In this document: piece after piece, positions 58,795-64,000 of the stretch
Layout: each line of letters starts with the position of its first letter
Numbering within the stretch: the stretch's first letter is position 1
Origin: Amaurobius ferox
Lineage: Eukaryota > Arthropoda > Arachnida > Araneae > Amaurobiidae
Length of the DNA: 64,000 bases
Direction of reading: 5' to 3'
Assembly: GCA_951213105.1 (NCBI GenBank)
Contig: OX578153.1
Location: 50,181,539 to 50,245,538 of the forward strand
The notes under the pieces: generated by a model
Database searches by the model: none
The model's input: the letters and a program-made list of their open reading frames with translations, nothing else
Told to the model about the DNA's origin: nothing
Translations under genes and position numbers: made by a program

Positions 58795-61700
58795 TTTAAT
58801 TCGAGCGAAAACTTCGAAATGCATGTGAAATTTTATATTACCTCAACATGTGAGCATAGGACAAAATTTGACATAATCTTGCATAAAATGGTTTATTTAG
58901 GGCTCAATGATCACTACACGTAATAGTTTTAATTATTGTCATGAAAAATAGTCGCGATAAAATTTTGTTTATTCTTCAAGCCATTAGCCCCCCCACAGGG
59001 GGGGGAAATTACCCCTCCGAGGTACATTGTCAAATATGCTATCTATCAAAAGAATTTTTCAAGACCTTTAAAGCGAAGATTCACACACTATGATTGTAAT
59101 CATTTGTATCCATGATACCGAATTTTAAATTTTCTTTTTTAAAATTTGGAAATGAAAAGGAATCTGATATAAGAAAATCGAGTCAAGGGACATTCTATTG
59201 TTCTTTTAATTTATTTTTATTGGGGTTTAAAATTTTTTTGTAATATCTTGTAAGAATATTGTTGTATATATTTTAGTCTAAATAGAAATTTGGGACATAT
59301 CAAAGTTCGTAAAGTTTAGAATCGTATTATATTCATCGTAGAGTATTTCATTCCTATATGATATAATTAGAAAAAAGTCATCTGGATTCACCTTGTGTTC
59401 AGGTTGTCAAAACAATAATTCAGTGATTTCATGGACAAGTGTAGTTTCTTCGAGTTGAAGTATATAATTTCATTTAATGGAAGTTAGATATGATATTATT
59501 TTTCGAGATAAAACATAGAATTTCGTATCATAAAAGGTATGCAAGGTATTATTCATTCGAGCTCTAATATATCATTTCGTTCTATGGAAGATAGGAGTTA
59601 TTCATTCGAACACAAACATATCATTTCATTGTTTTATAGCAGATAGTCATAATATTATTAGTTGGAGTTCAAACACGTTATTTCGTTTAATAGAAGTTAA
59701 GCTTGAAATCATCCATTCGAGCTCAAGCATATTATTTTATTTTATAGAAGATATGCATGGCATTAGTCATTCGATTTTAAACATATTGTTTCGTTTTAAA
59801 GAAGATAAGCTTTGATAAGAATAATTCATTAAAGCTCAAACATATCATTTCGTTTTATAGAAGGTAAACTTTGCATTATTCACTCGAGCTCAAACATTTA
59901 ATTTATTTTTCAAATTATTTCTATACCTTATTTTGTTTGATAAAATGTGGGAATATCATTATTCATTTGAGCTCAAATATGTAATTTGTGTTTAAACAAA
60001 TTCAAAAATAAGTATTTTGTTGAATTTTTATTTTTGAGGATTTCTTCAAAAAAGAATGTAATATTTAACTTAATACCTGACATATTATCTTCACAGTTTG
60101 TTTATATGAAAGTTCTTCAATTATTCCGATGTTGTTGAGATGGAATTTCTATGATAATATTTGACCACTGTGAAAATTGGACAAAATTGTTCTTAAAAAA
60201 TAACTAAAGAATAAAAAAATTCAAATTTAAAACACTAAGCCAGAACTATCGTGGGACCTAACCTGAATCATCACTGCAACGATGCTCACATATATTTTTC
60301 ACTACGCATTCAATGAACAGATATAGATCTAAACATATTTTATCACTATATAACCAGTAACGTATAAAACTTGATATTTTACACATCCAATGCTCTTAAA
60401 CTCTAAATTACAAAATTGAGAAAATCATTTGAAGCTATATATATCTGGTTATTTTGAGATTATTTAAAAGAAATATTTTAAAATTTTATACTTTCTATAA
60501 TACTAACATATATATACGGAATTTTTCACATAAAATTTCATATAGCTTTTTCTCTTTCACTTGTTTATCCTTTTCACAGAAGCAGTTTGAAAAAAAGAGA
60601 GGTTATAAAAAAAATCAGCACTTTGTTGCGACAAAGTTCAAATATTAATAATGCATGTCTAAGAAAAGTCATTTCAAACAAAAGAGAAATTTCATTCAAC
60701 ACCTTTAAAAGAAGGAAAAGTTTAGAAAGACAAATAAATACAATAGTTTACTAAAATTGTGCTTGCTTTCGCTTGTGACAAACAAAAATGATGATAACTC
60801 ATAAAATGCCGGTTTTTACAGTAGGAAAAAGTTTAATAAACTTGCAGCGTCTTTTCATATTAAAACATACGTACATCTTGCTTCTAACGAAAAATTAAGG
60901 AAGTTTATTGTTCTTGTTTCTTGTTGATTGTTAAATGTTGCTGTTCCCGGGAGATAACGCTGGTCATTAGATATTTTTCAGAAAATCTGAATTTTACTTA
61001 AGCATTTAAAAAAGTAAATTTTTGTTTAAGTTATAAATATATTCCGCTATCGCGTTGTCATACATGTACATGAATTTGAATACATTCAAAAACATGTTTG
61101 ATTCGTGATCAGGGATGCTTGAATCGTGTTCTCCCGTCGAAAACTCGAATTCGAATTTTCGACCCCGTCACAATACTTTCCTTATACATTATGTATATAA
61201 GGACAGTAATAACATAAGCTATCTTATATCCAATAACATATGTACGTTTTATACAGGGTATGTATACAAAGTGTATATTATACAAGGTGTATATATACAA
61301 GTTATACATAGTATCATATAAAAGTGATTTTTTTAAATAGTTTTGCAAAATAAGTTACATTTTGAGATTAAATTTTGTTGAATCCACATAGCTATCAGAT
61401 TAAAATTACACTAACAACAATGAAGAACGTCTATGTCAACACAAAAATTTTTATTGACACATTTGTTAAATAATGAAAACAAAACTTGATTTTGCGAGGT
61501 AGCGAAAACAAGTGCTCTCCTATTTCTTGCTATCGAACTACATTTTTTTTTAAAATAAAGACAAAGCAATTGCATTATTTAATATAGGATAAACTAGATA
61601 TCACAAATAATGTAAATCAAACTCATTTTTACGCAGGCATGAAAAGAAGTATTTTCCTATTTCTTGTTATCAAACCCCAGTCTTTTCAAATAAAGACGAG

Positions 61701-64000
61701 GCAATTCCATTATTGAACACTGGATATACTGGGTATAAGAAATGATGTAATCAAAGCTTCCTTTTAAGCAGGCTTGAAAACAAGCGCACACCTATTTCCT
61801 TTTATAAAACCCCATTTTTATTCAAATAAAGACGGAGTAATTTCATTGTTTACTAAATGACAAACTAGATATCACAAATATTATAAATAAAGCTTATTTT
61901 TAAAAAAGTATTTCTCTATATCTTGTTATGAAACCACATTCAATTTCAAATAAAGACGAAGCAATTGTATTATTTAATAATGGATAAATTGGGTATTACC
62001 AATAATGTAAACAGGGTTTATTCTCAGACGGACGTGAAAACAAGTGTTTCTCTATATCCTGTTATGAAAGCACATTGTTTTTTTAAAAAAAGACGAGGCA
62101 ATTGTCTTATTTTATGATATACAAACTGTGTATCACAAAAGTATCACGATAAATGATCGTTTTAATTTAGGTAATTCAAGATAAAATGTGTTTCAAGGCA
62201 TTCAATCTTGCGAAAGTAGCTGAGATAAAGGCTATATAATGAACACTAGATGCCTATAGGGAAAATATTACAAGAACTAAAGCTGCACAAGAACATTTTA
62301 TTATAATATTATTGCTCTAAAATTTTACATCCATGCTTTGTTAGTCACTTTTAATTCCCTGAAACCAAATATTGCCATTTCGACTGATAGTTATTATTTA
62401 AGCTAGAAATCACAAAATTATTAAAATCTTGAATTAAAATTAATTTTGGCTTTAAAATGTTACGTTTTTATAATTTAAAGTTTCATTTTACAGAATAAAG
62501 GTATATATTAGTTTTAAATAGCATAAATAATTTCCTTAGTGGCGTATTATTTTAAAAATTCATCCTGAGTGTGCTCATGACTGATGTTATTTCATAATTC
62601 AGATTTTAATTATTTCCGTTAAATGTAATTAACAAACCATAATATACATTAGATCAATTAAATTATTTATATAATAAGATTATTTTGTGTTATATGCTAT
62701 CATAGTTCTGTGGCAAAATATACATAACTAATTGTTTGATACCACGTTAAATGCATCATACAATGTTACCGATTTTGCTGCTAAAAGGTATCATGTTCCC
62801 GTTAATACTGAAAATTTCCCACTCATCTCCTTTACATAATGCATTACTTTCCAAAAACGCATTTTTTTTAGTATGAACTTATCGAAACCTCAGTAAATAT
62901 TAAACGACACCCAATGAATAGCATTAAAACCAACATGTGATCTTTACATCATACTAAGATACTCTAAATGCGCCAGATGATGATTTACTACCTTCAATTC
63001 AAACCACGTTAACGCTTGCCATTTTTACGTCTAAACTTCATGTTTATACCAGCTGGTCGAAAAATCGCGCACATGTAATAAAATCATGAATATAAATTTT
63101 TGTCCTTCAGCCGCTGCAAGTAAAATAACATAGTATTTATTTAGCATTCCATACTTGTTATTCAATGGGAAAACATTCACACTCAACAAATACCAATTTC
63201 GCGGTTTCTGACAGAAAATGTTCTTTGAATGGAATAGAAAAACGATAACGTCACTTTAGAAAGCCAGAGTAAATTCTGTTAATATACTTGACTCCATGTT
63301 TATACCTGTTGATCGAAAAATTGCCCACATGAAATAAAATCATAAATATAAATTTCTGTCCCTCATTTATTGCCAATAAGACATAGTAGTTATTTAGCAT
63401 TTTAAACATATTATTCCAAGCAAAAATTATTCACAGTCAACAAATATCAGTTTCCAGATCTATGACAGAAATTGCACTTTGGATAGAATAGAAAAACACG
63501 AACATTAATTTAGTAAGCCGGAACAAATGCTGTTATGTTTTCCTCCCTACGGTACATATATTTTACTTTGACAAACACGTTTTTACCTAAAAAAATATTC
63601 TACATTACGAACTTCAAACTTTATCCATTTATTACACATATCCGCCTGTTCGAAAAATTATTTATTCCTTGTCTTTTAATGTAGAGAACACGAATCAAAT
63701 ATTATTAATTACTTATCTTGAACTATAAAATTTGAAAACGCTATTCTTGCAGTACGGTTCAAGAACTTGATTTGATGAAGCTGTATATTTTAAAATAATT
63801 CTGTTATTTTTTTTTCTTATAAAAGTTTTAAAAGTTAATTCAGATTCCCATCAGATTTTATTTTCTCAGAGGGTCATTCAGTTTATTTCGCAAAAATCTC
63901 TATCATTAAAGTATAAAGTTAAACCAAGAAGAAATTGTAGTTTAAGATTCACTCGCTTTTCTCATAAATTAATATATCTTTAAGTGTTCAGATAATATTG
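58795..64000 (+). repeat. Module X, copy R (continues past the window)
   Basis: Same orientation as copy M (49335-55930) and inverted to copy L. Order: poly-C site, 55-bp minisatellite (59440-60000), the segment pairing with 45.78-46.68 kb (60080-61010), a partial family A tail (61091-61210), diverged 136-bp satellite units (61550-62130), then the segment pairing with 38963-42240. The last base pairs with 38963. Confidence 0.75.
61091..61210 (+). repeat. Family A 3'-end fragment in module copy R
   Basis: Only the last 120 bp of the element are present, from GTTTGATTCGTGATCAGGGA to TATGTATATAAGGACAGTAAT. It interrupts ATTTGAATACATTCAAA of the module, where copies L (about 45440-45460) and M (about 53090-53110) continue unbroken. 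Confidence 0.7.

Overview
The window is AT-rich, repeat-packed eukaryotic nuclear DNA with no intact host protein-coding gene that I can support. Every open frame I examined is explained by transposon remnants, satellites or microsatellites. The content (a decayed Tc1-like transposase, a decayed Penelope-like reverse transcriptase, Helitron-like 3' ends with hairpin plus CTAG, SINEs with tRNA-like and 5S-rRNA-like heads, and CTGT/GT/AT microsatellites) fits an arthropod. My recollection of similar repeats suggests a chelicerate, probably a spider; that is inference, not proof.

Layout. 1-3.9 kb: fragments of interspersed repeats. 3.92-6.27 kb: a Penelope-like element on the minus strand with a broken RT, flanked by about 260-bp inverted arms. 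7.05-8.74 kb: two old units of a Helitron-like family, one split by a SINE with a target-site duplication. 10.2-10.9 kb: a Tc1-like transposase with many in-frame stops. 13.12 kb: a Helitron-like 3' end facing the minus strand. 14.47-30.16 kb: the dominant structure, a head-to-tail array of about ten Helitron-like units (about 1.0-2.2 kb each). Each unit is a chain of diverged 150-bp monomers that starts after TATACTAATTGCC plus a CTGT microsatellite and ends in a 17-nt hairpin and CTAG. 31.3-32.4 kb: a nested SINE cluster, including a 5S-headed copy with a 14-bp target-site duplication. 32.47-34.32 kb: a TA-flanked DNA transposon with about 245-bp terminal inverted repeats and a nested second element. 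35.49-36.05 kb: a foldback element.

38.96-64.0 kb: three copies of one large non-coding module. Copy L (38.96-46.68 kb) is inverted relative to copies M (49.3-55.9 kb) and R (58.8-64.0 kb), which are in the same orientation as each other. The copies differ by clean insertions: a SINE with a 13-bp duplication and an empty site in R, hairpin-bearing elements, and a local expansion in L of a 136-bp satellite to about 11 near-identical copies.

Names used below. Family A: about 0.35-1 kb elements with TTTCCTTATA...TATAAGGAAA ends and a central TTGGCGA hairpin. Family B: the element that starts near a GTTTATGAC...CTGTCTGTC motif (11.6, 47.5 and 49.7 kb). Module X: the large inverted/direct duplication of 39-64 kb. 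All coordinates for repeats were found by reading and are approximate at the edges by tens of bases.
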